Source: Thelonectria olida (taxonomy: Eukaryota > Ascomycota > Sordariomycetes > Hypocreales > Nectriaceae). Taken from it: DNA of 64,000 bases. Within the stretch, counting starts at the first letter, position 1; every line of letters begins with the position of its first letter. Below the pieces are notes generated by a model. The model was not told the origin of the DNA. It saw only the letters and a list, made by a program, of their open reading frames with translations, and ran no database searches. Location of the stretch: the NCBI GenBank assembly GCA_020736575.1, contig JAGPYM010000090.1, positions 1-64,000 of the forward strand. Direction: 5' to 3'. This document shows positions 10,575-22,481 of the stretch, piece after piece. The position numbers and the translations under genes are program-made.

Positions 10575-13500
10575 GATGTGGAAGACTGTCGTGTAAGTTG
10601 ACTGAGCTGCAAATGCGCACGAGTCGTAGCGGAGATGTGAGGAGGGGCTCAGGTCGGGGAAGCTGTTCGAGTGGGGGAGGGTTGAACCCAGACGGGCGAA
10701 GCAGTGGAATCGATCGAGAAAGAGTCCCTTCTGATCCTGTGAGCTGGAAACCAGGCTGCGGCAGCGGTTGCTCTGTGCCAGCGACTTCAAGATTGCGAAA
10801 GCCGAATTTCAGTGCGCTTCAAGTCTCGCCGTCGAGCAGGTAGTAGCTTCGGCGAGTAAGGAGCGAAAACGGAAAGGCAAGGAATGACGGTAAGTCCCAT
10901 AGATACCATAGGGATGTAGTCTGGGCACTGTATTGCAATATGAGTGGGAGGGTATGCCCTGTGATATATCTTCTGGAAGTGCGCCTCGCGCACAGCCGAC
11001 ATTGTGCAACTGGCGGATGCATAGTGGCGAAGTACAGAGTGAGCCGACAAGTCGTACCAAGGCGCTAGAATATGCAGCAGAGATTGCCTGACAAACTGGG
11101 ATGCCAGAGGGGCTCACTAACAAAGCTTAGCTGCAGGGGGTGGATGCCCAAGACCTATCAATTGAATGCCTTTTAGAGTTCTCTCTGGCTTTATTTGTGC
11201 ATGGTTTATTTGCACCCTCATGGCCCCGAGTGCAAGGTGACTGAAGCCATAGCTGACAACAGGGTATGAGCTTGGTGCTGAGGGTAGACTGCATCAGTTC
11301 TAGGCCTACGAAGATCCAAGGCTTCTTAAACCGCAACGACAACTCTATAGCTGAAGAGGAGCTTCCTGCGAAAGGCCCTTCTGAGGTATCAGCAGATACA
11401 ACTAGCACTTCGATGCCAGCGAAAACATCCCTCTCACTCTGCAACGAATCACCCAGCTACTCCTCGTCGGCGTACCGGTACCATGTCGAAGCTCATTCGT
11501 GGCCACGCTCAAACAACCGCCCCCTTCCCTTCAACCTTCCCTAAACAAGTGTCCGAGTCCATCCATTAACAAATTTCCAGTACTATCCCCCAGCAAGTGA
11601 CGGGTAGAGTAGGCTGCCTTGCAATACCTCCAGATCGCAAAGCCATACTCGTAAGCTCAGCGTGAAAATTCCGCACCCGAACCAGACGTCTCGACGAGGT
11701 AGTGTGTGATTCCACTGACCTCTAGTCACTCGCGACCAGTCGGGTCTCGCTCTCGATACGAATACACGCCGTCGGATGGTTTTCGGACCCATGTCAGCTT
11801 GTTCTGGATGACCTCACGTTATGGTATTGGCCCAGGTAGGCGAAGCCTCCATCACTACCCTAATGCATTATCCCAGCTCCGCCGTGACTGTATCCTGACC
11901 CTGCAGACCCTCCATAGAGGACTACAGGTTCCCAGCCTGCACTACGAGGAGATGAGAGTCGCCGCAGACCCTGCAGCTAGAGTAGGCAGGAGCAAGATAT
12001 CTGCTTGATACACAGGTGACGCTACAGATTGCCGCCACCTCAGATCGTGTCATATTGAACAGAAGTCATACGCTGGGGCGTCACGTGTGGACCAAGGGGC
12101 TTAGGATTGCTTGTGGATATATTAGACCCTTCAGGGGCAGAGACAGTTCACCAGAGACACAAAACGAATTCACTGAAAGGACTGAATACACGTACTGTTT
12201 GATAGACCATACCTAAGCTCGCGTGCCAACGGATGAGCTGGAGATGGAGTCTGATGAGACAGTTGAAACAGGAGGCGTGATCGCTTGGAGGCCCAGTTCC
12301 TCAACTACTAGTCGGAAAAACGCTTTGAATCTATTCTAGTTTGCATTCTATTATAATGTCTGAAACGCCTCTGCTAGTCGAAGATGCTGAGCATACATGA
12401 ACGAATGCCAAGAGGGTGTGGCTGTCGATTTGGTTCAGACGACATCGTCAGCTGAGATCTCTATGTGGAAACAAACCACCGCCCTTCGTGAGGACTTGTG
12501 GCTTTGATGCAGTCTTACCAGGCTGCATGGAGCTACCTTGGCTGCCAACGCTCAACAGCTAAACAACAGCAATTCTGCATCGGGCTGGTGTTTCTTATCC
12601 CACATGTTGACCGCTTCAATGCGAAGATCTACAACTACCCCGCCAGATGAAAACGAGGGTATGCATCATGGTTCATGTTAGCGGCTGGAGAATTCCGTAC
12701 ACCGCGCGTGAAAGATATTTCAGCAGCGTCCCTACCGTACTTCTAATGTTTACTGTTGAAGCCAGCTGATAGTGACAATCCCACCTCATAATGCCGCGTA
12801 TAACAAATACGAGCTCAAAATTTCCAGCCACGGTATATAATCCTTGTGGACAGGAACTGACCAGAGGCTGTTGCTTGTGCCACAATACCTCTCTGCTAAG
12901 GTAAGCCCCGATTCCGCTTTAATTCCGCCTCTATCAGAACAGTCGTTATGGACGTTCTCGCCTCAATATCGGTTCAGCCAGAACATCCAGCTGTGGAATA
13001 GGACTATAACAAGAGGGATGAATGAGGCTGTCGTATGGAGCAGTAAAATGACTGCAGCTATCAACAGGTGCGTAATTATAAATTATAGGCTTATGATATG
13101 TATGCTTTTCATCACTTCATTTAAAAACAGCAGAAATTCTCAGTCTTCCCTTTATTGCTTGAAGTTGTCCTGATAATCTAGCCTGACTTGTCATGGACCT
13201 GAATGAAAATACGCTGTCTAGTCTGCCGGATGACAATACTCGGACAGAACCTAGAGAATGATAGAGTGTAGTGCTCCCGCCGCCACCCGATTCGCTTGCC
13301 GCGCCTTTCCATCTCCATCTGCAGTCAAGGCCTCGCAAAACAGCCGAGCTACTCGGATGGACGCATTGTCAGAGCAGAAGGCGGCCCCCTAACACATTCG
13401 TCGGGTCTAAGCATCCGTGACATCGGGTGGACATCTCGGGTCAATGCAAGAGCTTGCCGTGTGGCGTCAATCGCCCTTTCGATGCCCTCCATTACGGAAC

Positions 13501-13781
13501 CTCCGGCCGATGATGACATGCCATATGTCGCTATTGGACATCGTATTAAGAAAGTAACCGATACTCCTGCTATTATATGACGTCGATATTACTTGCATTC
13601 ACCCATTTTTTTATACTATGAAGTATCTCTCGAGCTCTGCTATATGTGAATGGACTGAATGGTAGCTCATAAGTGGCTCGTCAGCTGAGAAGTACCGACT
13701 CGGCCGTGGCGGAACCTACCGTCACTGAAAATAGCAGGTAACAGTGGAGTGCTTCTCATTGATGTAGGCTTGGAACTCTCG
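10575..13781. other. Long intergenic region without supported gene
   Basis: No frame longer than about 110 codons with protein-like character is present on either strand. Composition is normal to moderately AT-rich. It may contain promoter DNA of the HET gene at its left end. Confidence 0.5.
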
Positions 13782-14496
13782 ATGTTCTGTCAGTTTTGCG
13801 TCGCACTTCCAGCACAAAAAGGAAGTTGTGTATTGCCCATTCCAGGGATCTGTCTACGCAACCCAAAGTATCGTTTACATTGTGTTCTTATAAAAGTGTC
13901 CCCAACCAAGAGAGCTTTACTCATTGCGAGTCCGTCCGGAGGACTCCGTGGTCCGCTGAATGATGTCGGTAGAATGAAAAAGGTTCTTGAGGCGCGTGGA
14001 TTTAACATTACTGAATGTTGTGGCGAAAATGCGACTCGAGATAGCATTCGGACAGCATGGCAGAATATAATAGACAAGAGCTCGTCTGGAGACACGGTTG
14101 TCATTTTCCATTCTGGACACGGGGGACTGGTCGAGGCACGGCGGAAAGTGGACAGAAGACAAAGGGGATCGCAACAGACCTCGCCAATATCAATTCCTTG
14201 TGCCCATCGACTTCGATGAAAGTAGCAACGGAGATTTCAGAGGCATATTGGACGTCGAGATAGCCCACATGCTCTGGGATACCACGAACAAGACTCCCAG
14301 CGTGACCGTCATCCTCAACTGCTGTCACCCTGGTCGAGTGGCGCGCCATGTGACTCACGGCGACAATGCGACCCCCAAGGAGTTGCTCCTAATCCAGCAT
14401 CACGACATAGACAAATGGATCGAAATTCTCAAGCAGAGGGGCTACCTTCGTGGAGAAGCCGCTATAGAGGTCTATTCGTTTACGGGGATGGCCTAG
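13782..14496 (+). pseudogene. Caspase-like (metacaspase/C14) protein gene with a frameshift
   Basis: An ATG at 13782 opens a frame with the conserved start of fungal caspase-domain proteins (RALLIASPSGGLRGPLND, then VLEARGFNITECCGENAT) and the His-box VVIFHSGHGGLVE, ending near 14125. The rest of the domain is in another frame (a +1 shift at about 14125-14145): KWTEDKGDRN, YQFLVPIDFDE, then the Cys-box VILNCCHPGR at about 14308-14337, ending at a TAG at 14494-14496. The catalytic His and Cys are present. In the Cys-box the usual Asp before CC is Asn, and the Ser of CHSG is Pro. No GT-AG intron in the gap repairs the frame. It is either a pseudogene or a sequence error; the altered Cys-box favours decay. 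The domain also stops shortly after the Cys-box. Confidence 0.7.
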
Positions 14497-14560
14497 GATT
14501 ATAGAAGTGAACCACTTCTTATTAACCTCTACAATAACGGCCCCTAGGTCGTTTGCCCAT

Positions 14561-15305
14561 TCAGTTTGTCTCTGTACGAGGAGGTCGCGAGTGGTTATGC
14601 CGGCGATTAGGACGGCCCATCCGGACTTGACTTGGAATACTGGTCACACTGTTCCATTTCTTCGTCATCCATTCACCCAGCTTGATGCAGCCCACAAAAG
14701 TTGCCACCACTCCAGCGACGCCGATGCCCAAATCAGCACGAACCGTAAGACAACCCACCAACAGACCGATGATGAGAAGCGCCAAACCCATCACAAGTGC
14801 CATCCCAGGGCGCGTTAGTTCGTGCCGTAGTAACATGGCTTTCGGCCCTCCTTCGCTGCCCACAACGGGCAACCTCGCGCAAACGACAAACTCCAGGTGA
14901 AGAGTCGCGAATACCTCCAACGACACAAAGCCCATCGAGTCCCGGCAGCATTCCGTTAGTCCATTGTGGATGGCATGGCTAGTCCTTGAGCCTCAGGATC
15001 GGGCATCAAAGTGGATTGTGAGAGGTCCACACAAGATGCAAGGCCCTTACCCCTTCAACGACGGGGGTGTCAATCACGGGACGGCGAATCCAGTGCCAGC
15101 GAGAGACGAAAGCGGGCAGGGCAGCCTCTGTATCACACAGTCCGATGGTGTGGCGCATGACCACTGACCCAGGGAGATTTTCTGCCGCCTCGAGATAGTG
15201 CAGGTAGTGTTTGCCATGGCGCTTGGTGACGATACGCCAGCTAACTGTTTTGCAGGCTTGAGATGAAACCCCGGGACAAGCTGGGTTGGACTGGGTTGGG
15301 GCCAT
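14561..15305 (-). CDS. Predicted two-helix membrane protein, probably two exons
   Basis: Exon 1 starts at the ATG at 15303-15305 and runs to 15051 (85 codons), where a GTAAGG donor follows. A frame-compatible acceptor (TTGGAG) gives exon 2 at 14561-14914, and the spliced product would be about 202 aa. The C-terminal half has two hydrophobic segments, MALVMGLALLIIGLLVG and LGIGVAGVVATFVGCIKLGE, separated by a short loop, then a basic Arg/His-rich tail. The acceptor choice is uncertain because the 136-bp intron is long for this genome and has no clear branch site. I do not recognise a named family. The 3' end faces the caspase-like relic, about 65 bp away. Confidence 0.45.
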
Positions 15306-15893
15306 GTTCGTTCAGGATGTCGACTAACTTAGACTTGATGGTTTCACTTCAGAATAATGGTTGAGAAATGGAGCGGCGACTTGGAAGGGCTGAAAGCCGG
15401 ACTCGGGACGGGATTTTTTTGTTGGTACAGGCGAAGAAGCAAGGTTCCACTGGTGGAATCGCGATGGAGCTTATAAACGGCCGTCATGCCGCATTTCGGT
15501 GAAGCAGGGCGACATGCTAGAGCCGGAGCTGGTAGGCGTCATCCTGCATTGCTGCGCGCGAGTTCCCCCAGCGCGACGGCGCCGCTAGCTGGGTGCGATT
15601 TCGTAAGCTATTTCCCTTTGATGAGTTTACTAGCTAAATTGCATATTGCTTTTATCAAGCTGAGATAGCTCCTGAAGGTTGCAGGGACATCTGATCAAAT
15701 GAGGTCGAGGAGAGGGCAGTCATTCCGAGGTTACGGCCTGACGGATCTTGGCACTATCGATCACCGTCGAGTATTATTCTTGCAAGTAGGGCTCTGTCCA
15801 CAACAGTGCGTCCGTGATTACGGTAAAAACCCGTGATGCGACTTCATTCAGAGATCCATTCTTTATTGTATGCAGTACATAACCCCCCCCTAT
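15306..15893. other. Intergenic spacer
   Basis: No coding signal. It contains the upstream region of the 15305 gene and the downstream region of the DUF6594 gene. Confidence 0.5.
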
Positions 15894-16801
15894 TCAGACA
15901 GGGTTGTTCGAGACGAATACAGAGAGAATTGCCGCGTACGCAGCCGAAACAATCATCATCTCCAAATTTGACGCCCTTAACATGACTGTCACTAGGCACG
16001 CGAATACCACTATGAAAACCGAGACCACGGCGAGCTGGACCGTCTTTCGGGGTTCATGAGATAATGCGACTAGAGGCACTATTAAGAAGATGCCCGCCAC
16101 TAACGCGGTAATGACACGCGCCGTGATATCAGCAATTAGGGCGTTATTTTGAGACGACCACTTCGGACTTATCCTTATTGGAGTATTTCCTTCTGTATCG
16201 CTAGGGGGAGCTTCAGCAATTATCTTGTATCGAAATATTCTCAGCAGTTTGTGGATATATCGTTGCAGTGGATCTTGTCGCGCCCGGGGCCCCTGATCAA
16301 CTCTTAGCAGTCTGGTGTTGTATTTCTCGAACAGCGTCAGTTCCGTTCTCAGATTGGCCTGTTTTTTATCGTCCAGAAGGGACAATGTGTCCATAGACAT
16401 GATGGAGTTGAAGGCAATTAAGGCCTCATCTAGACTCAATCAGTATTGATTTTTAGAGCCCAGAGTACTAACCTACCATACTCCTTTAATAGTCTGCGAA
16501 GTTTTTGTACCAGGTCTTCGGTCAGGGCGGTGTCAATTGAGGGCACGTCCTCATCTTTTTGACAATGTTTTATGCCTAGTCTGTCGGCACAACCAGGCTC
16601 CAAATTCAGACTCAAGCCAAGTTGATAGATCAGGCGGTCGATTTCAGCGATCTCAGCCTCAAGGTATCGCAGATTCAACAAATGCGTAGTTTTGAAGCGA
16701 CGGAATCCGTGGAGAGTGACGTTGCTGTCTGCTGTGGCGATTTCCCAGTGACGGGGGAACTGTGCGGCCAAGCTGTCGGATTGCTCAGAAAGAGATGCCA
16801 T
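15894..16801 (-). CDS. DUF6594-type fungal membrane protein
   Basis: Two exons: 16477-16801 and 15894-16429. The 47-bp intron (16430-16476) starts GTAGGT and ends TCTAG. Splicing creates the Asp of LLKEYDEAL and joins two otherwise separate frames into 286 aa. The N-terminal half has the family pattern: FRRFKTTHLLNLRYLEAEI near residues 30-50, then a helical region with LKEYDEAL and LLDDKKQ. The C-terminal third has three membrane helices: ARVITALVAGIFLIVPLVAL, QLAVVSVFIVVFACLVTVML and MMIVSAAYAAILSVFVS, ending a few residues later. This is the usual layout of fungal DUF6594 proteins, which often lie near HET/NLR genes. Their function is unknown. It is orphan-like here, with large spacers on both sides. 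Confidence 0.85.
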
Positions 16802-18950
16802 GGCCTCCTCACTCGAACAACTGTTAGTACGGCCGATTCACAGTATATGAAGGAGCTTCTGGAGTTGCTGTAATCGCTAGTCCACGGTTTGAAACAAGCG
16901 CGCTATGAATACGAGCAGCAAGTTGAAGGCGCGGCATGTGAGTTCGACAAAGACGGGATCGGGAATGATTCATAATAAAGGAATGTCGTACAATTCTCTG
17001 CAGTCCCAGATACTGGCTAACGAGCTGGGGTGATGTTGGAAGTGCAAAATGGCTGCCTTGAATTCTGCCTTTTTCAAAAGCCCCCCACCCCTTGGCGATG
17101 CTGAACGGAATGATCCTGTGGCGATGATGAGGCTCGACAAGTTGCTTATATGTTTGCTACAGCTACATATTGCTTTGTAGGGGGAAGGCTGGGGCGCAAT
17201 GGTGGCTTGGGAATCTTTGTCACACTGTTAGGCAGGCTGAGAAGTATGAGCCTGGCGTGAAACGGCCGAACCTAGCCGAAGCACTGGGTCTAACAACGCG
17301 TATGCCTCCATTTCAATCGAACATCCAGTCAGATTACTTGATGGGCCTACTAACAGATTGGTGGCTGCCGGGGATGGACGGCAGCATTTAGTTGGAGGGC
17401 TCACGTATCTGACATGGGCATCCAGAAGAGTATGGCCAAGTCGCGACGAGCGGCTTCTTTATTGGCTGCGGAAGGGTCGAAACCTTCAATTGCATACAGC
17501 TGATGCGGTGAAATTGCGCCACTCCAAATGAGGATCAATCATATAGGCCTACATGGCAAAGTCCATTTTTGAAAGTGCAGCCAGTCGAGCGGGGTGAAGC
17601 ATGAATGTCTCAAGTGGCCCCCAAAGGGCCTGATAAACGCCCAATGAGCAATGGAATAGGCACAGCCCCCAGCCACATCTGTGGTGAGGCGATGTCAATG
17701 GATCTAGCTGCTATTAGGGGCCTCAAGGCATCATGTGCACAATGTAGGTTTGGGGGCCGGAAACGCGGGATATCACTCAACTAACGCAATCTTATTACAT
17801 CTTATAGGGATTATTTACAAATGAGAAGATGAGAAACTGTCTTTTTACCGAAACAGTAAAGTACCATAGGGATGCAGTGTCTGACAAGATGAGCTCCTTG
17901 CAAATTGTTTTGCTTCAAGCTGATCTCTGACAAATGCCACGCGCATATGCCGTAATACGCCTCCCCGCCCTGAGGTCGTCGCCCGCCAATCTAGCGCAAT
18001 CGAAGGTCCGATACCCATGTGTCCCCGCCGTGACTTGATCAGCTGCCTGAAATTAGGCACGTGCTCATGTCCGCCCTGCTTGTACATAGGGCTCGGCCCC
18101 TGCTCGGGCTGTTATGGCTGCAGCTGGTCAAACATAGGTACCGTCAATGGCCTTCGACATGGGTTTCCACTAAAACCAAAACGGCAATAGACTAGCGCAG
18201 TTTTCTCTTTCCCCCGGAGAGGAGATGATGTAAATCATTCTCGTTGGGGGAGAAGCCGTGGGATGATTGGGTGGCAATGACCAGGCTCGGCATCGATCAG
18301 GTTGACACCCGGCAGCCACAGCGTGCATCGGCAGACTGCTAGGCGCCCTGAAAGCCTGAAGCGCCAACAGATGAGCTGTGCTGAGCCAATCTTCACTCAG
18401 CCTGGCGGGCAGGGTAGCCAATAATCTCTGTTGTTGGTATGGATGGGTGGCCCGCGTGGGTGGAGGCCTCATGCTCTGCATACGCGCCCCGGCTGCCTTC
18501 ACTTTCTGACATTTGAGCTGTGGCTGCATAGAGCTGATGCAAGAGTTCTGATGGACCGGCGGCAGTCGCTGTGACTGTGTGAGTAAGGATGTTATTGGCC
18601 ATGTTGGGCCTCGGCCGTCTCTGAAACTGCATTCAGCTGGGCGTGGCGAAGCATTAATGTGTCGAAAAACTTCCAGTAGAAAGCAAAGAATTCACAGCCC
18701 GACGGTGAGGCGCCAAAACGTGACAAATGCTGTGAAGTGCCAAGAGGCAATGTGCATGATCAAGACACGAAATCTGGCCTTAAAACTCGCCATAGAAACA
18801 GTTCAGTTATTCTCGGACAATCACACACGGCGGTCAGTTAGACATTTCTATTGCGTCTCTTCACCTTTAGTTTATCTTGAATCACCAAGACCCGCAAGGC
18901 GAAAGCCTGGACAATTCGTTCGGGCTACAGATCGGAGCCGCACGAGAAAG
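16802..18950. other. Intergenic region upstream of the NLR gene
   Basis: Open frames here are short and lack protein character. The 17.4-18.6 kb part is GC-normal. The frame of the NLR exon 1 is open upstream to 18579, but the ATG at 18951 is the natural start. Confidence 0.5.
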
Positions 18951-21900
18951 ATGTCAGATTCCGAACTGGACGAGAAGCCTAGCTTCCCTCCTGATCAATA
19001 CACCATCGGCTGGATCTGCGCACTCCCAGGCGAACTACGAGCATCACGTACCATGCTTGACCAAGAACATGGAAACCTTATGGAGCAGCCTAAGCACGAT
19101 GCGAACAACTACGTCTTAGGCACCATTCTGGGACACAACGTTGCCATGCTTTCCCTCCCAATGATTGGTACCAACCCAGCAACCAGTGCCGTCAAATCAA
19201 TGAGGCCGACGTTTCCCAACTTGAGATTTGTTCTCATGGTGGGGATTGGAGGTGGCATCCCTAGCAAGCGTCATGACATTCGCCTCGGTGATGTCGTTGT
19301 GTCTCAACCAGACGGCCAGGGTGGAGGCGTCGTCCAGTACGATCTGGGCTGGCAGGAAGAGGACGGATTTTGCCGCCTGGGGAGCATGAATATGCCCCCT
19401 CAACTGCTGCTATCCACGGTGAATACGCTGCAATCGGACTCCAATCCGGGGAGGAGCCTTTCCAAACGCATCAAAGCCGCAGCCGACAAGTGTGAAGAGC
19501 CAGAAGAGTGGGACTATCTGGGCGTTGAGCAGGACCGGCTATTCGAACCAGAATACCCCCATCCGGGAGATGAACCCAACTGCGAGAAGTGTTCCGAAGA
19601 GAAACTCATCAAGCGCACCCCTCGGAAGGTGACCTCCCCCAAAATCCACTACGGCAATATTGGCTCTGGCAACAGAGTTATCAAGAGTGCGACTGAGCGC
19701 GATCTCATCGCCAAGAAGGAAAACGTCATTTGCTTTGAGATGGAAGCGGCGGGGCTTATGAATGAGTTTCCATGTCTGGTTATTCGGGGCATCAGCGATT
19801 ATGCCGACTCTCACAAGAACAGACAATGGCAGCCATATGCAGCCATTGCCGCAGCAGCATATGCCAGGAGTCTTTTACGAAAGATCTCTACTCAATCTGT
19901 TGAGAACCTGGAGCCTTTGAAGAAGGTTGTTCAAGGTTAGTCAAAATTAGCCTAGCCATCTCGTAGATGAATATTAACACCGATTAAGAAATCAAGACAG
20001 GTATTGTCCAAACCTCCAAAACGGTCAATACACTACTCCGTGCGCACCAGAATGACGAAGAGAGTAAGATCCTCGAATGGCTCACCACGGTTGACTACGC
20101 TCCCCAACACAACGACGTCTTCAGGCAACGGCAAGCCGGTACAGGCCAGTGGTTTCTTGACTCGCACGAGTTCAAAACTTGGGTAGCAGCTGATAGGCAG
20201 ACTCTGTTTTGTCCCGGCATTCCTGGTTCAGGCAAGACGATGATGACCGCAATTGTGATCGACCACCTTTGTCGACATTTCCACCGCGACCCAACCATTG
20301 GCATCGCATATATCTACTGCAGCTTCCGGATGCGAGGCAAGCAGAGGGCAGAGGACCTACTCTTGAGCCTATTGAGACAACTCGCCGAAAGGCATTCTTC
20401 GCTTCCTGAGATCGTGAAAGACCTTTCGAACAAACACAAGAACTATAGGACGAGGCCACCGATCAGCGATATTGCAAAGACTATTCATTCCGTGTGTTCA
20501 GGGTACTCGAAAGTCTTCATTATCATCGACGCACTCGACGAATGCGACGGGCCCAAGGAGAACCTTGCGAGGTTCCTAGGAGCGCTCTTTCCACTCCGAG
20601 ACCAAGCGGGGGTGAACATCTTCGCTACTTCCCGGTTCAATGATGAGGGCACACGATTCTTCAAAGAATGCCCCTCTCGCGAAATCTCTGCAGCTTCTGG
20701 AGATATCTTGAAACACATACAGGATAAAATGCAGCACCTTAACCCTGACCATGTGGCCCACAACATGCGCGAGATGATTGAAAAGGGAGTCGTAGAAGCA
20801 GCTAGCGGAATGTATGGTCTATATAGAGTCAGACATGAAATGGATCGAGGCTAACATGAAGCTAGGTTCCTACTTGCGAAACTCCAAACTGATTCGCTAC
20901 TATCTCAGCTAACAAAAGGGCAACTCAAGACTGCTTTGAAGGCCCTCGGAAAAGGGGAGGATGGTTTGGACGATACATACGATCAGACCATGGAGAGAAT
21001 TGAGAACCAGCGGCCCGCTCACAAACACATGGCCTTTCAGGCTTTGCAGTGGATCGCCAACTCAAAATGGCCCCTTTCTGTTCCAGAACTGCTTCATGCC
21101 CTTGCGATTCAGAAGAAGGCGAAATATCTCGATCCGGATGATGTTCCAACGACCAACTGTGTCTTGTCTTTGTGTGGTGGATTAGTTATCCACGACAAGG
21201 AAAGCAATATCATCCGGCTTGTTCACTACACCGCCCAGCAGTACTTTGAGCGAAACGACCGATGGTTTCCGAATGCAGCCTCCGCCCTCACCACTGGATG
21301 CCTTACATATCTCTCATTCGATGCCTTCAGCAGCGGAGTTTGTAGAACAAACGAAGAACTCGAACAACGACTAAAATCAAACCCTTTCTACAACTATGCC
21401 TCTCGAAATTGGGGAACTCACGCTCTTGAAAGTTCTTTGTCATCCCGTGGAGCTGTGGTGTCTCGGCAGATGGAAACTAGGGAAAACGAGATCCATCGCC
21501 TGATCGTATCTTTTTTCGAAGCGACAGGAAACCTCCGGGCGTCAGCCCAGGTTATGTTGACCGTATTCAACAACAGATGTGTATTAAGTCAAATTACTCC
21601 ACGGATCGTGACCGGGCTCCACATCGCGGCGTTCTTTGGACTATCAAGCACGATCGGGCGCCTGTTACGAGACGGCAACGCTGCGGATCCAGCTGATGAG
21701 TGGGGAAGGACGCCGCTTTCGTGGGCAGCCGAACAAGGGCACGAGGCCGTGGTCGAGTTATTACTCGCAACGAGAAAGGTCAACGTTAATTCGAAACATT
21801 GGGATTTCAACCAGACCCCCCTTCTGTGGGCAGCTGCCAATGGTCATGAGAATGTTGTGCAGTTGCTACTGCAAGCAGGCGCTCAACCTGATTTGAGAGA

Positions 21901-22411
21901 CTCAGATGACCAAACACCACTGACACGGGCTATCGAGGGGGGGTTTTTGGCTGCTGTGAGAGTCCTCCTCGAAAGGGGTGCCGAGGTCAATTATCGTTAT
22001 GTTCGGCCTCGTTTTGCTCTTCACAGGCTTCAGAGGGAAAAAGAGCTTGAAGGTTTTGAAGAATGCCTCGTTCCCATGTTACCGATGGAGTTCACTAAAG
22101 AAGGGCCCAATTTGCCACGAGCTGCCGAGCCAATGGCATCGTTGCGGGATATGTATCCAGACACGTTCGGCCAACCAGGAAGCATCTTCAAAAGTTTGGA
22201 GAGACTTGTACCAATATTTGGCCCTCCCACCAGCATGTCGGACTTTCTCGCTGGCACCAGAACACCAGCCTTTAGAACACCGGTCTCGCGGGCCGCTGAG
22301 CTTGGATATAAGGCAATTGTGAAGATTCTTCTTGACAATCAGGCTCGAGTAGATTTGGTCGAGAGAGAAAATGATACGGCGCCTACACAGGCTATCGCAA
22401 GTTATCAATAG
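18951..22411 (+). CDS. NLR-like protein: nucleoside phosphorylase (PNP_UDP) - NACHT - ankyrin repeats
   Basis: Three exons, 18951-19935, 19989-20811 and 20866-22411, give about 1117 aa. Intron 1 (GTTAGT..TTAAG, 53 bp; the alternative acceptor at 20000 is also in frame) removes a TAG. Intron 2 (GTATGG..GCTAACATGAAGCTAG, 54 bp) restores GMFLLAKLQTD. Residues 18-325: purine/uridine phosphorylase fold with MVGIGGGIPS (phosphate loop), FEMEAAG and ISDYAD. Residues 395-560: NTPase with Walker A GIPGSGKT (20217-20240) and Walker B VFIIIDALDEC. Then a helical region (PLSVPELLHALA, LVHYTAQQYF) and ankyrin repeats from about residue 850 (TPLSWAAEQGHEAVVELLL, TPLLWAAANGHENVVQLLL). Fungal NLRs of this architecture are candidate immune or incompatibility receptors; the N-terminal domain is the presumed effector. 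The ankyrin array ends abruptly at TAG 22409-22411, near the AT block. Confidence 0.93.
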
Positions 22412-22481
22412 GAGGAAGCTGTTGCTTCACTACGCCCCTGACCCTAGGTATTATTCGCCGCTGCTTACGTTATAAACAGCG

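Noticed and set aside
10809..13580. Several frames of 60-110 codons
   Set aside because: They overlap one another on both strands, have no consistent composition or splice partners, and most start from non-ATG codons.
18170..18632. Minus-strand frames of 79-119 codons upstream of the NLR gene
   Set aside because: Low-complexity, no domain, overlapping each other; more likely promoter or 5' leader DNA of the NLR gene.
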